Notes under the pieces: model-generated | The model's input: only the letters and a program-made list of their open reading frames with translations | Told to the model about the DNA's origin: nothing | Databases searched by the model: none | Shown: in pieces, positions 11,079 to 23,163 of the stretch | Layout: the number at the start of each line of letters is the position of its first letter | How positions within the stretch are numbered: position 1 is the stretch's first letter | Source of the DNA: Topomyia yanbarensis | Lineage: Eukaryota; Arthropoda; Insecta; Diptera; Culicidae | Direction of reading: 5' to 3' | Assembly (NCBI RefSeq): GCF_030247195.1 | Contig: NC_080671.1 | Span: 185,297,725-185,361,724, forward strand | Length of the DNA stretch: 64,000 bases | Program-made: the position numbers and the translations under genes

Positions 11079-12777
11079 CTCTATTGCTCTCTACATTAGA
11101 CACGTTGCCTTTAAGCTGTCCGCAGACGAGGCAACAGGACACACGCCACAACGATGGATTCTGTTCTAGCTATTCGACAACGGAAATAGCGTGCGAATAG
11201 CTACAACAAAATCCGCAGTGAATATTTTTTGTGGCCTGTGTCATGTTGTCTCGTTTGCGGGCAGCTTAAATAGTAGGCTAAAGAAAGGGGGTTTCGCTTT
11301 ACTCACAGACCAGTAATTCACACCTTTTACGTTGGTGATGTTTTCATTTCAGTAAAAAAAAAACAAAAAATATCAATGAACGAGCTTACCATCATTATTT
11401 ATAGCGTTTCTTTAACGAAGACGCATCAAAGAAAGAAAAAAACAAATGAATCAGAAAGTTACTAAAATGTTGGCCTACGAGATTTTTCCATCTAGTCCTG
11501 TCTATTATGGTTAATACAGTTACCTTTGAAAATACTCAAAAAAGATTACGCTTGGAACTAGCACCTCAAATCAACTGTATCATATTCGATTAATCCATCA
11601 CGAGGTTAACCGCATACAACGATTGAACCGTACCTTCCACCAGGCGCCGGTACGTACCATTCCCAAAAAAATGCATCCGGTAGCCAAACGACTCAAAGCT
11701 GTTGAGCGATGCATACCCATACAAAGCTGCGTTACCTAATCTAAACCTCTAGCGCGATTCGCCTAGCTCGTGCTACCAGCTCAGGGACGACGGGGAAAAA
11801 CACCAACCAACAGCATCACCGGAACGCATTCCGCGAAAGGAAGGTGTCAGAAACGCGCAATTTGCGATAGCAAAAAATCTTATCTTATCCGCGAAATCGT
11901 GCCATTTCTTGTAGCGTCGCTTTGTTTGCCCCCCCTAGTCGTACTCTCTTCCATCATTTGCAAGAAAATGTAATGTACCAGTGTCGTACAGGGGGGCTAG
12001 GGTATTGAAACCTTAGTCTTCTTCTCATATTACAGTAACCGCTTTTTATGTTCAAAGAAAATGTTTTTTTTTAAATTGGAGTGTCCGATTAGAACTTTTG
12101 TTTTGTTCGAACACGAGTATTCCACAATTTTGAGAACACCAATAAAATAGTGTTTCGTAAGAACGAAGCTAATAGATTGATATCAATTTATAGGCATTTA
12201 AAAGATTGTACGCTAAGCAATTAACAGATAGGATAGTATCAAAATAGATCCATCACTCGGTATATTGTTTTATTCTCACTACAACTACCTGATCCAGCAC
12301 CTTCACACCCAACCCGTTCCTGACTGTTTTGACGCAACACAAAAGAAGCCTGGGGTTGTAATTTATTTTTTTCGCCATCCGTCGATTACCTTGAAAGCTA
12401 TGGCTTGCTTCCGTTTTTCCATTGGCTCTACATTTTTAGTGCAACCAGAAAGAAAAAAAAAATAATCCGTGCGAGTCAGTGAAATCGCACAACGGACAAT
12501 AAAAAAGTAATAACTAAGCTGTTTATAAGTTGGACGATCGAGAGGAATTTATAGTTTCATTCACTGCCAGGGTGCGTACCGTAGTTTGTTATACACCTTT
12601 GAAAGGTATGTTTTTAAGATCTTTGTCAACTATATATTTATATTAGAAATCATGTGATACAGTAGGCGTTTACTAGATTGGCACCAATCATACCTTACCG
12701 ATTGTTTAAGGGCTGAAATAATCAGAGAATGCACCAGATCTTTTTTGATGATACCTGTTGAGTTCCTCAATGCTGTC
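11079..12777. other. Non-repeat intronic DNA, GC-richer around 11.6-12.5 kb
   Basis: I recognise no gene or transposon. 11630-11960 and 12260-12560 are less AT-rich than their surroundings. CTTATCTTATCC at about 11880 holds overlapping GATA-type sites. On the minus strand a short frame begins with ATG at 12422 and runs into AAG|GTAATC at 12390/12389, so a small alternative first exon is conceivable but unsupported. Confidence 0.3.
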
Positions 12778-12781
12778 ATCT

Positions 12782-13548
12782 CGTCGCTGTTGCGCTATCT
12801 TATGATAAACGCCATTCTGGGGTAAGCTGAGTTAGATATGCAAACATTACTAATCTAAAAATTCTCTACAAAATGGCGTTTTCGGAATTTTGAAATTTTG
12901 CTTGGTTACTGAGATATAGCGAAAAAAGTGATGAGAAATTGTCAGTTTTTTGCTTTAAATCACTGTATCTTGGGAGTCGCTTAAGTAATGTAGAACTTTT
13001 AGATGTTTTTATATGTAAAAATGTCTGAGGAACACAATGACATAATAATTTTCAAAGTAAAAATACATGTATTGCGAGAAATATACTGTTTTACTTTAAA
13101 ATTGGCAATATTACATGTTTGGCAACCCTGTAATTAAAAATTACTATTTTTTCTAGATTGCTTGCTCAATTTCCTTCATAATGGATCTCACCGATTGTTT
13201 CTAGGCCGTATAAAACCGAAGATATTAATAATAGTTAATAATTGATGCTTTTTTTTCTATGGAAAATTTTCCATGCGCAATTATGACACGCCATACAAAT
13301 TTTGTCATCAATACACGCCTACGACACGTGTGAGTGCGACTTTTGTTTAAATTTTTAGTAACAACTCGCAACATAGTCAACCGATCTTCGTAATATTTGA
13401 GAGATTAATACAAAATAAATAGAAGCATCAATTGAAGTGTTTCTATCATTTATAAGTTTGAAGATATTCAATTTCAAACTTTAAAAATCGTTTTTCTCGA
13501 AATGTGCTAAAAAAAATGTGCTTGTTATAAGATAGCACAACAGCGACG
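12782..13548. mobile_element. TIR element with 4-bp target duplication
   Basis: Left end CGTCGCTGTTGCGCTATCTT and right end (as its inverse) agree in about 19 of 20 bases, and ATCT lies directly outside both (12778-12781, 13549-13552). The 767-bp interior has no useful open frame. A 4-bp duplication narrows the choices, but the TIR matches no superfamily I can name. Confidence 0.6.
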
Positions 13549-13552
13549 ATCT

Positions 13553-15480
13553 TGGGTCGTTAATATTTCTGATCTACCTTAATTATTTAAACTTGTCATT
13601 GTTTTAAACTATCATTCGCCAGCGACTTTAATTTATATGGTAATGAGCCTATTTTGGCACTATTAGGGGGAGGGCCACACTATTTTTCGAACAACTTTTC
13701 AATGATTATCGATAACCTTTGTCAGAATAAAGTATCACTGTACGGCTTCTTAAACATGTATATAGTGCTTACTTAGCAGAAATGTCCCTATTCTTAGAAC
13801 AAATCAAATTATTTGTTCTATTCATTCTCACCTCAACGATCCAATTGTCGCCTCCTGGGCGTGCCGAATTTCACCTCATCGAAAAACAATCTTGTTGAAA
13901 CGCAATGCCTAATATGCTATTTCCGTCGATTCTAGATAGCTATCTAGATCATGGACACAAACATATAATTTGTAAAATGAATCAGTCTACTTTTTTCAGT
14001 TAAACCAAATGTAAACAGACAGATGAAAGAACCTCATCAACAGTTGGAAGAAGAGTGCCCAGTATTGCAATCGCAGGAAATAATCATGCGAAGGCTAACA
14101 ACTGGTAATGACTAGTTTGACATCAAACATTGCATTGTCCCCAGCAGAATTTTATGTTCAGATTAAAAAAAAAATCTGCAATAAGAAATCAGTATTCTTA
14201 CAGTCATAGATAGATATATCGACAAATTAGTGTATAGTGAACAGGGTAGTTTGAAACGCTACTGTGTTATCATTTCTTTCACTCGTCAATGCTCATTAGT
14301 TACAAACGGCTAAGTAATAACTAATAATTCGAACTTATAGGTCGTTGATTGTAAATGATCTCTTGAAAAGTTTTTTCACAATTACTTTTTAAATGTCGTG
14401 GATAAACTTTCACTATTTTCTAGGAACGTTTTGCTAAGACGTATATCTAGAAAACATCGTAGATCTATCGCTCCTCAATACATTTCGTTTGTCTCCCGTT
14501 ATCTCCGCGCATAGATGATTTGAAGACTTTGAAGACGAGATAAGTACCTAAAAATACGCATGTAATGCCGTTGAAATGCTGCCTCGTGACCGAGTACTTT
14601 GTATGTTGGGTTGCTGCGTTCGTCGATGCTTCGACACGTTTGTACTATGACAGGATTGCGCGTTCCACATGCATGCTTTGCAAAGAAATTTTGAACGCAT
14701 TCGCTTTGCTTATCGCAAACGCATCACTTTCCACGCAAGTATACCATCGGTCTTATGTTTTTGACGGTACGAATAACATTCTGGAACGTATCAAACTCAT
14801 AGGAATTATATTTGAAAAGACTTAAAAAATATTTATTGGGGATAAGCGATCTATAACGAGCTATAGGTTGAAAGAGTATTTAAGGAAGTAACTTAATGAA
14901 CTTAGCAAAAAACACTCACTTTTAGCGGGGTTAATCATTAACAACATAAAACCATGAAATTCGGTCAATATTTTCGATAAGTATTCCGTAAATATTATTG
15001 ACGTAGGTTCAATCATTTCAACGTGGACAATTAATCACTATTTTAGTCTTACTTTTTCCATTTAGTGCGAATATACACTGACTAAACCAATGCTGCAGTA
15101 CAGAAAGTTGTCTGTCTCAACAATATAAACCTTTTTACGGCGCAGACTGAACTAGTCAGGATGCTACTCGTAAAAAGTTGTATCAAAGAATTGGTTTTGA
15201 AGGAGTCATCCATGAACTACAAACAATAATGTTAAAATAATTAAATATAAAGACTTAGCGAATTCAGCAAAGCTTTCGGCGAAAGTATGCTCTAAACCTG
15301 CAATATTACCGGAGACGCAATCTTATTAAATTTTCTTGAATGAAAGTGGGTAGATAAATCTGACTTTAGGGGGATTAATCAATAATGTCAAAAAATACCA
15401 TCCGAAAGGACTAATAGCGACCGTAAATTCCTCCGAAGATGTAATTGAGCCAAAGTTTACGATTTTGTTAGAATTAAATG
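13553..15480. other. Unassigned sequence
   Basis: No gene or repeat identified. The 86-codon frame at 14565-14825 has several cysteines but no motif I recognise, and I do not call it a gene. Confidence 0.35.
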
Positions 15481-15515
15481 ATTACACGACTTTGGCCAAA
15501 TGAAATGAAACCACT

Positions 15516-15860
15516 GTGTGTAGTAGAAATGGGTTTCCAGTCGTAATCGAGGGTAACGCAAATATCAATCATATTGTTTGGGGCAGCACAGACATCAATT
15601 TGAGAGGCAATGAATTAATAGAATACATAAGTAGTACAAATCTGTATATATTGCATAGAGGAAATCGCCCATCATTTACAAAATCTGATGTAACTTTCTG
15701 CTCTTACAGTATTGTACATGAATTGGTAAACTGGCTCATCCGAAAGAGTTTGAGCCTTCGTTATTTGATCATTTAAGCATCTCCCTAGAAATCGGTACAT
15801 ATCGTAATCCAAAATCTACGAACGAGGACCTGTTCGAAGAGGGCTTGGCAACTAGGTTTT
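15516..15860 (+). pseudogene. Jockey-type LINE endonuclease fragment
   Basis: The frame reads VVIEGNANINHIVWGSTDIN, then LRGNELIEYISSTNLYILHR and later a frame-shifted ELVNW and HLSISLEI. This is the APE-type endonuclease signature of jockey/I-clade ORF2: GDxNAHHxxWGS(T/S) with D replaced by N, then LLEYI..TNL.ILNxG, ending near the DHxxI motif. The fragment is broken by shifts near 15730 and has no RT next to it. Confidence 0.75.
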
Positions 15861-16069
15861 ACAGGCATTTCCAACGATTGAAACTCCAAGTGACTTAAAT
15901 ACGGTCATGGATAAAAAAAACTCACTCATATTAGCTGCATACAAGAGGCTTATTCGCTTTGAGTTTTGCGTGCTCCTAGCGAGACCATTGGTGAAATGCC
16001 GAAATTGCTAGACTCAAAAAGTTATGAAGATACTCATGAAGTACCTAATTGATCTTTTGACACATACAC

Positions 16070-16740
16070 ACACCGTCCACCCTCGGGGTAGCAGGAACAG
16101 GAACGACAGGAATCCATAGGCCTAACTAACCCCCCGGTCTTACTGCGAGTTAGGGAATCTTGCTTGGAAATGGTGGTATTTGGATTGGGCTTTGCTAAAA
16201 CTCTAAAAAAACCATAACTCCGAAAGCAGCTCCGACGAAGCGAGTCTATACCGCTTCTGCTAAGATCCTAAGATTTCAGTAATCTAAGATCTTAGCAATA
16301 AAAGCACCCTAGCCCAACCGGAGTGCCAACCGGCACATTAGTATCGATGCCAGTAACAACCTGATTACGGTATACTGGCCATGGTGAACGTCAACGGACA
16401 GGACGCGGATCACGAATAGGACAGCTACTTTGGGCTGACAAGCATGCTGTTCTACTTCCTCTGTAAGGAAGAATAACACTTACCTAAAATGATGAGTGGG
16501 CTAGCAGCACAGCTGCCTCCGCCCCGCCAAAACCTTGGCAGATCTCCGAGTACGTTCAAAACTCGACACCATGCAGTTGGTGACACTAGTTTCGAATGGA
16601 CCATTCCCGATTTTACGCCGATGCGGTTCTGAACACTACTCCCCATGAAGGATAGTGTCAACTTTAGCATGACTTCCTTGCTCGCATAGATAACCATGGG
16701 ATCACAAGAGGCGGCTACGTACAATTAGTGGGGGTAGCGG
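16070..16740 (+). mobile_element. Probable 5' region of the R1-like LINE
   Basis: GC-rich sequence directly upstream of the R1-like ORF1 relic, of similar composition and without continuous frames. The left boundary is uncertain. 16230-16290 holds a local repeat of CTAAGATC/CTTAGCA phrases. Confidence 0.4.
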
Positions 16741-16744
16741 CTTA

Positions 16745-17913
16745 GTGTTAGGATCCACCAGAATGAAGACATCCAAAAAAGCAAATGAGGAGAATGCGAT
16801 TGCGTTTGAAACGAGCGGTAAGCTGCCGAAATGTCTGACTACGCCATCGGTAGCTACAGCGAGTACCAGCAGCGGCTTGGTACAGAGTGAGCCACGAGGA
16901 AACCAACGAGAGATTAGGTTACTGAATAGAGTGCTCACCCCGAGATCAGGTAGCGACACCACCCAAAATGACTCACATCCTGGGAAGATGTATTTCACTG
17001 AGTTGAGGAAGATGGTCGACGAGCTCTAGAATTTCGGGAAGGACAAGTACAATGTGCACACCAAGGTGAAGCAGCTAGGAAGGAGTATTAAATCGGCCGT
17101 AACAGCTGCTGAACGCTAGCAAAAGGCGCTCTTGATGAGTGCTGAATCAACCAAAAAAAACTCTCATGGAAGCCACAGAACACGCGACGGAGAAACTGAG
17201 GTGCCACCAAAGAGTCATTGTTGGGACCGTGACTGGTGCATCGTGGAAAACCAGGAAGGAACAAAAAGGGAAGAAAAGAAGAAGGAACAAGAGAAGAACG
17301 AGAAACGTAAGCCTCCTCGGAAGAGGTACAAGGGTGATGCACTGATCATCGAAGCGAACGATAAGACGTTCTACGCCGCTCTTCTTGAGACAGTGACAGA
17401 GGACCCAGAGCTGAAGGAGTTGGGAGAGAACGTTGTTAAAACGAGGCGCTCTCAAAAGGCGAGATGATCTTCGAGCTGAAGAAGCACACTTCCGTTGTTA
17501 AATTTTTGGGAAGCAAAGCTAACGTAAGAGCTCTATGGCAGGAAGCCGTAGTCGAGTGCAAGGGTCTAGACGAGATAAGGATCGTAGAAGAATTGAGCGG
17601 TGCACTGATCGAGCAATGTAAACTAGATGTACCGGCGACTATCCGGAATTGGAAATCGTATGGAGGCACTCAAACGGCGGCAATTCGACTACCGGTGGTC
17701 GTTGCCAACAAGCTGGCGGATACCGGCAAGATAAAAGTTGAACTGTCGGTGTGCACGCTGGGAGTCGCTACGCGAGTTACCAGGCGGCTGGAGCGATGCT
17801 TCAGGTGCTTGGACCTCGGACATCAGGCGAGGAACTGCAGGGGCCCTAGCAGGTCCGCACTGTGTATACCTGTGTCGGTGGAATTGCATCGTAACGCGGA
17901 GAGTGAGGGCTAG
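16745..17913 (+). pseudogene. R1-like LINE ORF1 (gag-like) relic
   Basis: Discontinuous frames at 16745-17029, 17132-17467 and 17464-17913 together resemble the ORF1 of R1-clade non-LTR elements. There is a polar Lys/Glu-rich N-terminal half. A conserved C-terminal block then runs from FLGSKANVRALWQEAVVECK to a zinc knuckle at residues 120-135 of the last frame, CFRCLDLGHQARNC (CX2CX4HX4C). A second knuckle expected just after is broken by a stop at 17911. Stops and shifts between the segments show it is dead. Confidence 0.7.
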
Positions 17914-18199
17914 CGAGTGGAAGTAGAAAATAAAGGACTTCGACAGTGACTTTTTGTGGGGCCTCGCTCCAATTCCGAATATCGGAGAGTTGTCGGAAAC
18001 ATTAGCGAGGGCGTGTGACTTAACAATGCCGAACAAAATGGAGTTGAGGAACTACCAGCATCCGGCATAACGGTGGAACGAAGGGCGAAGCCAGAGAAGA
18101 GTGTAAGGTGACATTCCGGGCGAATAGGGTCACTTTTAAACGCGAGATAGTGCTTAGTAAGTCCACCTGCTACAAGGAGCTGTGCCGAGGAGTACAGAG

Positions 18200-19010
18200 T
18201 GACGCCAACCGCATAGCGGCCTACCCTGCACGTTGATGCAGACGGTGGAAATGCTGGCGACAATCGTGTCTCCAATGACGAGCTCCTTACAGTGGCGGAA
18301 GGGCTGAAAGCAAAGAAAGCTCCCGGTCCAGACGGTATCCCCAACGTGCACTGAAGATCGCGATCGTGGCGTTTCCGGACATGTTCAAAATAGTTCTACA
18401 GAAATGCTTGGACGAAGGCTACTTCCCAGATAGATAAAAGATGCAGAAGCTAATATTACTGCTGAAACCAGAGAAGTCACCAGCAGATCAGGCATCGTAT
18501 CGGCCTATATACCTGCTCTTGGTAAACTTGGTCATCCTACACAGAACTACGCTGAAAGTGAGAAAGAACTATCGCAGAGGCAGTTCGGATTCTGGAAAGT
18601 TATCTCGACGGTGGTCGCCATCCGCACTGCAATAGCGAGCGCGGAGAAAAATCATTGAAGCCAAAGAGAAGGGCTAATCGCTACTGCGCCGTAGTGACGA
18701 TCGACGTGAAGAACGCGTTCGACAGCGCCAGCTGGGTCGCTATCGCCGTAGCACTGCACTTAATGCGAGTTCCGGACTATGGGTGCGAGGTTCTGAAAAG
18801 TTACATACTTTCAGAGTCGAGTACTGGTTTACGAGACGAACATGGGGTAGAGGTCGATTAGGGTCACAGCGGGAGTACCTCAGGGCTCCATACTCGGCCA
18901 AAAGCTCAGAAATATAATGTAAAACGGAATGATAACGCTGGAACTGCCCAGAAGAATCAAGATCGTCGGCTTTGCAGATGACGGTTCCTGACAATAACTG
19001 GTGAGAAAGT
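18200..19010 (+). pseudogene. R1-like LINE reverse transcriptase relic
   Basis: RT motifs can be followed through several frame changes: AKKAPGPDGIPN near 18310, LLKPEKSPADQASYRPI at about 18465, VVTIDVKNAFDSASW at 18691-18735 (motif A aspartate present), GVPQGSILG near 18871 and GFADDG near 18968 (motif C). No endonuclease domain lies between ORF1 and this block, so the element is internally deleted as well as frame-shifted. It pairs with the ORF1 relic upstream. Confidence 0.75.
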
Positions 19011-20020
19011 GGAAATGTTGACAGCAGAGACAGTAGGCATCCTGGAAACCTGGATGATTAAGCCAAGTTGCAGCTGACTCATCATAAGACGGAGGTAGTG
19101 CTGATCAGTTACCGTAAAAATTACCAGTGCTGCTTCGTCACCCCGTTGCTCGAAGTGTATGAACGTTTAAGAGACACCGGAACACGTGGTGTTACAATGC
19201 CCTAGGTTCGAAGAAGTTCGAAGGGGTATGCCTGATGTGACAGTTGCCAATACCGTCGAAGAGCATATCTAGGATGCTGTCAACAGAGTAGTTACGAGTA
19301 TACTTTCCGAGGTGCAGAGAAAGTGGCGAAGGGATCAAGAAGTAGCGCTACCTGGCAGGAATGCCGCTAAACTACATATCTCTGGAGTAACTCATCCGCC
19401 GATGTAGATTAGGTCTACCGCCAGACACCAGTTGAATAGTGCGCGACCTGGCGCCGGGTTCGGGTCGTCGGGGTGCTAGCGAACCGGACGTCAGGATTCA
19501 CCGGAATCGCCAGACTGACCTCGACACCCTACCGGGTAGTCCGTGAGCAGGCTAAATCCACCGCCAAAGATTAGAGCAAGTAGATCGTGTCGAATAGTTA
19601 GCAGTGGGTCGTTTGGGTGCCAGTGAACCCACCCGGAATCGCTGGACAGCCCTCAGCACCTGCTGTCTGGCCCATTGAGTAGGCTAGGTCCACCGCCAGG
19701 GACTAGATCGAGTAGATCAGGACGAAGCGGGGTGCTAAATGGTTCACGGAAACGAACATCGATAAAGGCACAAATCTACCGCAGTGGAATCTACAGAAGG
19801 ATAAATTCACCGCCGTGGACTATCCGACTATATCGTGACAAAAATGGGTGCAAATTGGTTATCGAGGCACCGGTATCGAGAGAAATTCCGCCGCCAGGGA
19901 TCTTTCAGTGAGACTAGGGTGAGTTAACCGCCAGGGACCATCCGAGTAGATAGGGATCAGACTAGGAGCTGAATGACACACTGAAACAGGAGCTAAATGG
20001 CGACGGAAAGCAAGAGGAGA
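19011..20020 (+). mobile_element. 3' region of the R1-like LINE with degenerate repeats
   Basis: 19130-19350 keeps traces of a C-terminal zinc-binding tail (a CFVTP..EHVVLQCPRFEE-like order). From about 19390 to 19960 the phrase CACCGCCAGGGA/ACTA, followed by a GTAGATC-like phrase, recurs five or six times at irregular spacing. I read this as a degenerate tandem 3' UTR. The boundary with the RNase H fragment near 20030 is abrupt. Confidence 0.45.
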
Positions 20021-20032
20021 GTAGAGAGTTGA

Positions 20033-20810
20033 ATGGCTCAAAGGTTGAGCTTTCAATGTGGGAATTTCTCCTCGCGAGAAATGGCTACCTGGCTGCATGG
20101 ATCGACAACTGGAATAGAACACGTAGTTTGTTACACTGACGATTCTTTGTTGGAGGGAAGAATAAAGGGTGCTGGCGAATATTGTCATGAAATGAGGTTA
20201 GACCGATCCCATTCGCTTGATAGATACCGTACCGTATTTCAAGTTAAATTCAAAATCTTCGCGATTCTTGTGGCGTACAATTGGCGTCAACAGGGAATAA
20301 GAATTTATTTTTGCTCTGACAGTCAGGCTGCCGTGAAAGCACCTAGGTCGACAAATTCGAGATCTAAATTAATAATCGCATGTCGAATTCAAACCGAAGA
20401 ACTTACATTTCAAATGCTATCTACATACCTTCTATGGGTACCTGGTCAATCCGGTATTTTTGGAAATGAATGGGCAAACAAATAGGCCAGAGGTGCTGCG
20501 ACTGACTTCGGTAGATCCAATTCTACCACTGTCGATAAGTTGGATAAAGTAACTGCAGTTTCCTAGTCAGGCCGCTGACTGGACATTGCAAACTCAATTA
20601 TCGTATGGTTACTATTCAGCGTGCTGAGCATTCGTGTGATCTTTGTGCAATCGATTACGGAACTTCATATCATTTGATATGTAACTGCGCCGCAGTAATG
20701 CAATTACGTATTCGGATTTTTGGTTCTCCATACATAGATGAGCCCATGTAAAGGCATCTGAAACAAAACAATATGCTATTGTTCCTAACCCAATATGGTA
20801 AAGAGCTATA
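20033..20810 (+). pseudogene. LINE RNase H and C-terminal zinc-motif fragment
   Basis: The 150-codon frame has the RNase H order VVCYTDDSLLEG, VFQVKFKIFAI, IYFCSDSQAAVKA and VPGQSGIFGNEWANK. Relative to active LINE RNase H domains, the second-position Glu region is altered to Lys, the usual His in VPGHSG is Gln, and the final Asp is Asn. Beyond the stop at 20483, a frame-shifted block reads CDLCAIDYGTSYHLICNC then RIFGSPYID, the CCHC tail of I/Loner-type ORF2. It is a 5'-truncated, inactive copy unrelated to the R1-like relic upstream. Confidence 0.75.
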
Positions 20811-21060
20811 CTGCCCATATATGCATAAGAGTCCCATATTGAAAAACAGCAAGCCGAGAAAAACGCTGTTCAAGATTTACATTTTCATTGAGCCTTATGG
20901 ATGGGACAACCATGTTTTGGTATTTTTTTCGATATTTTCTGAACAAACCAGGTAAACTGATTTGTGTATTATGATTCAGTGGTGATACAGAATACAATCC
21001 AACAGATATATCATTTACGACAAAAATCCATATGGGACTCTTATGCTTATATGGGCAGTA
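20811..21060. mobile_element. CTGCCCAT-family MITE, 250 bp
   Basis: CTGCCCATATATGCATAAGA at the left is matched by TCTTATGCTTATATGGGCAG at the right; about 29 bp pair with one mismatch. TATA flanks both ends, consistent with a TA duplication. The interior includes short frames with no motif. It sits at the 3' end of the RNase H fragment. Confidence 0.8.
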
Positions 21061-21950
21061 TAGGCTTCATCAGTAGGGTTCATTATTCTTTCGTGGAGTG
21101 AAGAATCCAGGCTGTTTATCTTTCTTGTGCCCGGGTACACTGATTGATTTAAATAAACATTGTGTAATAGCGAACAAAGTGGCATTCTTCGTTTAGAAAT
21201 ATGGCCGCATTTTGAGGCTTTCTCAGTTGAACTTTAAGCGTATTGCAAAAATACCAGTAACTTGTCACTTTTACACCACAGATTTCGCTCGTGAGTTGAG
21301 TTGGGAGTGAATCAGCTGCCACGTTGTTGAAGAGGATCGTCCTATGATCAGTTGCTTAACGAATTGCATTATTGTTGTGGAGAACGTAGACTATGTCAAT
21401 TTGTAAATTCCTGGAATTAGAAGTTCAAATCAGTCCGTAATCTACGTTTTATGAATCATGTTTCAATGTGCACTCAAGTCCTTTCTATCGTACCACTTAC
21501 AATGTAATCATCCAGCAAAATAACGCGATTGTTTCTATATTAGAAGATAAGGAATGAAGAAAGCGATTGAATAGCTTTCATAAAGGTACATGGAGACTAC
21601 TGAAGCGATTTTTTAACTCGACGAAATATCATCAGGTCCGGTTCTGAATGAACTCCTAACTACCTGCTAATTATTGAAGCCATCGGAATTTAAGTAACAG
21701 TTCGTTTGTAATTTCCACTCAAAGTATCCAAAAATAATTTATAAAATACTTGAGTAATAGTAAATGAGTAGTAAATTATTTCTGTTATTCATATTCTAAC
21801 TTTCGGTACCCAAATTACAAATTGAGAATGTCTTGAAATGTAACAAACAGTTCTTAAGGTTTTCCACCAATTCTTTGGTTGAATTTAGCACCTTCCCGTA
21901 CCCATTAGTGATTAAACTGAACAATTTTTTTTCGATAATTAGCCATGCGA
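21061..21950. other. Unassigned, with a family A end fragment
   Basis: 21196-21236 reads ATGGCCGC, TTTTGAGGC, then TCTCAGTTGAACTT. This is the right arm of the family A MITE (compare 51940-51979). The remainder shows nothing identifiable. Confidence 0.4.
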
Positions 21951-22380
21951 GAAAGGCGTGTGGCGCTCCCACATCGCCAGGTTTAACTCCAACTGACAGA
22001 GGGCATAACACACACGCAATATTATATAAGTCCGTGGCGGGTGATTCGTGCTTTGTGCTCCTTCTTTCGTGCTGCGTTGCAGTTCGGTTTTGGATTTTTC
22101 CTGTTCCTGTCTGTTTGTATCGGTTAAGATGTAACTTTTCTCTCCCCGATCAACCGACCTCTGCGACCGCGGCAAGTGTGCAAATTTTCTTCTTTCCGCA
22201 GAAGAAAGTTGAAAGAGGTACTAAATGAGAGAGTTATAGTTTCAGTTTGTACCGCACCGGTGGCCCCAACATGCCGCCACTGCCAACAAAGCTACGAAAC
22301 TACCGTCCATTACAACTTCACACCTTTCGGTGAAAAAGGCATTAGACGTTTCATTAGACATGCCCAGCAATGAACCGCCG
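21950..22380. other. GC-richer segment with promoter-like look
   Basis: Stands out from its AT-rich surroundings. On the plus strand ATTATATAAGTCC near 22020 resembles a TATA box followed by a start-site-like region, and TTTTCTTCTTTCCGCAG at about 22185-22201 looks like a splice acceptor. No long frame or family motif supports a gene. It could be an LTR or 5' leader of a retroelement, or an alternative promoter; I cannot decide. Confidence 0.3.
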
Positions 22381-23156
22381 CTCTAGGAGTGGCAAATGCT
22401 ATACAGGACGCTTAAGTTGCGGATTTTTATTTGAACAACACCAGGAGGTTGCTTTTTGTTACACCCAAAATACAAATGCATGATTCTTATGCAAATAGGG
22501 ATGATTCTTGTGAACATTCTTTATCAAAATTGACGTTGTGCTTAACAGTCCATCATACGGTGATGAATACAGTTTAAGTCGCAACCTATTTCTGCTCCAT
22601 TTATTGTAAATACAACCGCTTGAGTTTTGTATTGGAACCCTTGAGTAGGAGAAGACACTTCGAAGCTCAGCTATAAGCCACCAGATCGGTCACAAGTTGC
22701 GAATAATGAAATACATAAAATAGATACAGGACGGTACTCTTAACGAATTCTCGTTTTCAGTTACATTCCCATACCTTACGGATAAGTTTATTTCACTGTT
22801 CGATAAGCTTGGTTAATATTTTATTTAAGTCAATGTCATGATATATTCTCTCTTGATTGAAACTACGCAAATAAATACCTATTGATAATAGTACAATTTT
22901 AAACAAAGCGTAAGCTTAAAGTATTGGTGATATAGATGTGGCGGCAGATGAAAAGTGTGTGTGTGCGGGTGCTGAATATCGGGAATATGTGAATTTGTGA
23001 GAAATGCAAGGAACGAAGAAAGGAAATATATGTGCATCGTAAGAACGAAAGTTTTGTTCCCCAATACATATACACATACAAACACAAACGGAATAGAAAC
23101 AGAAAAAAACGTGCTATGCTAGAAACAGAAGGTGCGTCAGAGAAGCAACAAAAAAA
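22381..23156. other. Intronic sequence next to the bunched donor
   Basis: AT-rich DNA with a few direct GTGTGTGCG-type phrases near 22955. No coding or repeat signal. Confidence 0.45.
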
Positions 23157-23163
23157 ACTCACC
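23157..23163 (-). promoter_or_regulatory. bun: 5' splice donor of the bunched coding exon
   Basis: Minus strand reads GGCGAAAG|GTGAGT, a near-perfect donor; the last exon base is 23163. The open frame hits TGA exactly across the junction (23161-23159), as expected when translation runs from exon into intron. The exon ends two bases into a codon. Confidence 0.85.

Noticed and set aside
12388..12422. Short alternative bunched exon (ATG 12422, donor 12389)
   Set aside because: Eleven codons with a weak start context and no homology are not enough to annotate; left only as a remark.
17147..18344. Minus-strand frames of 102-144 codons opposite the R1-like relic
   Set aside because: They are shadows of the GC-rich LINE coding strand and carry no motif of their own.
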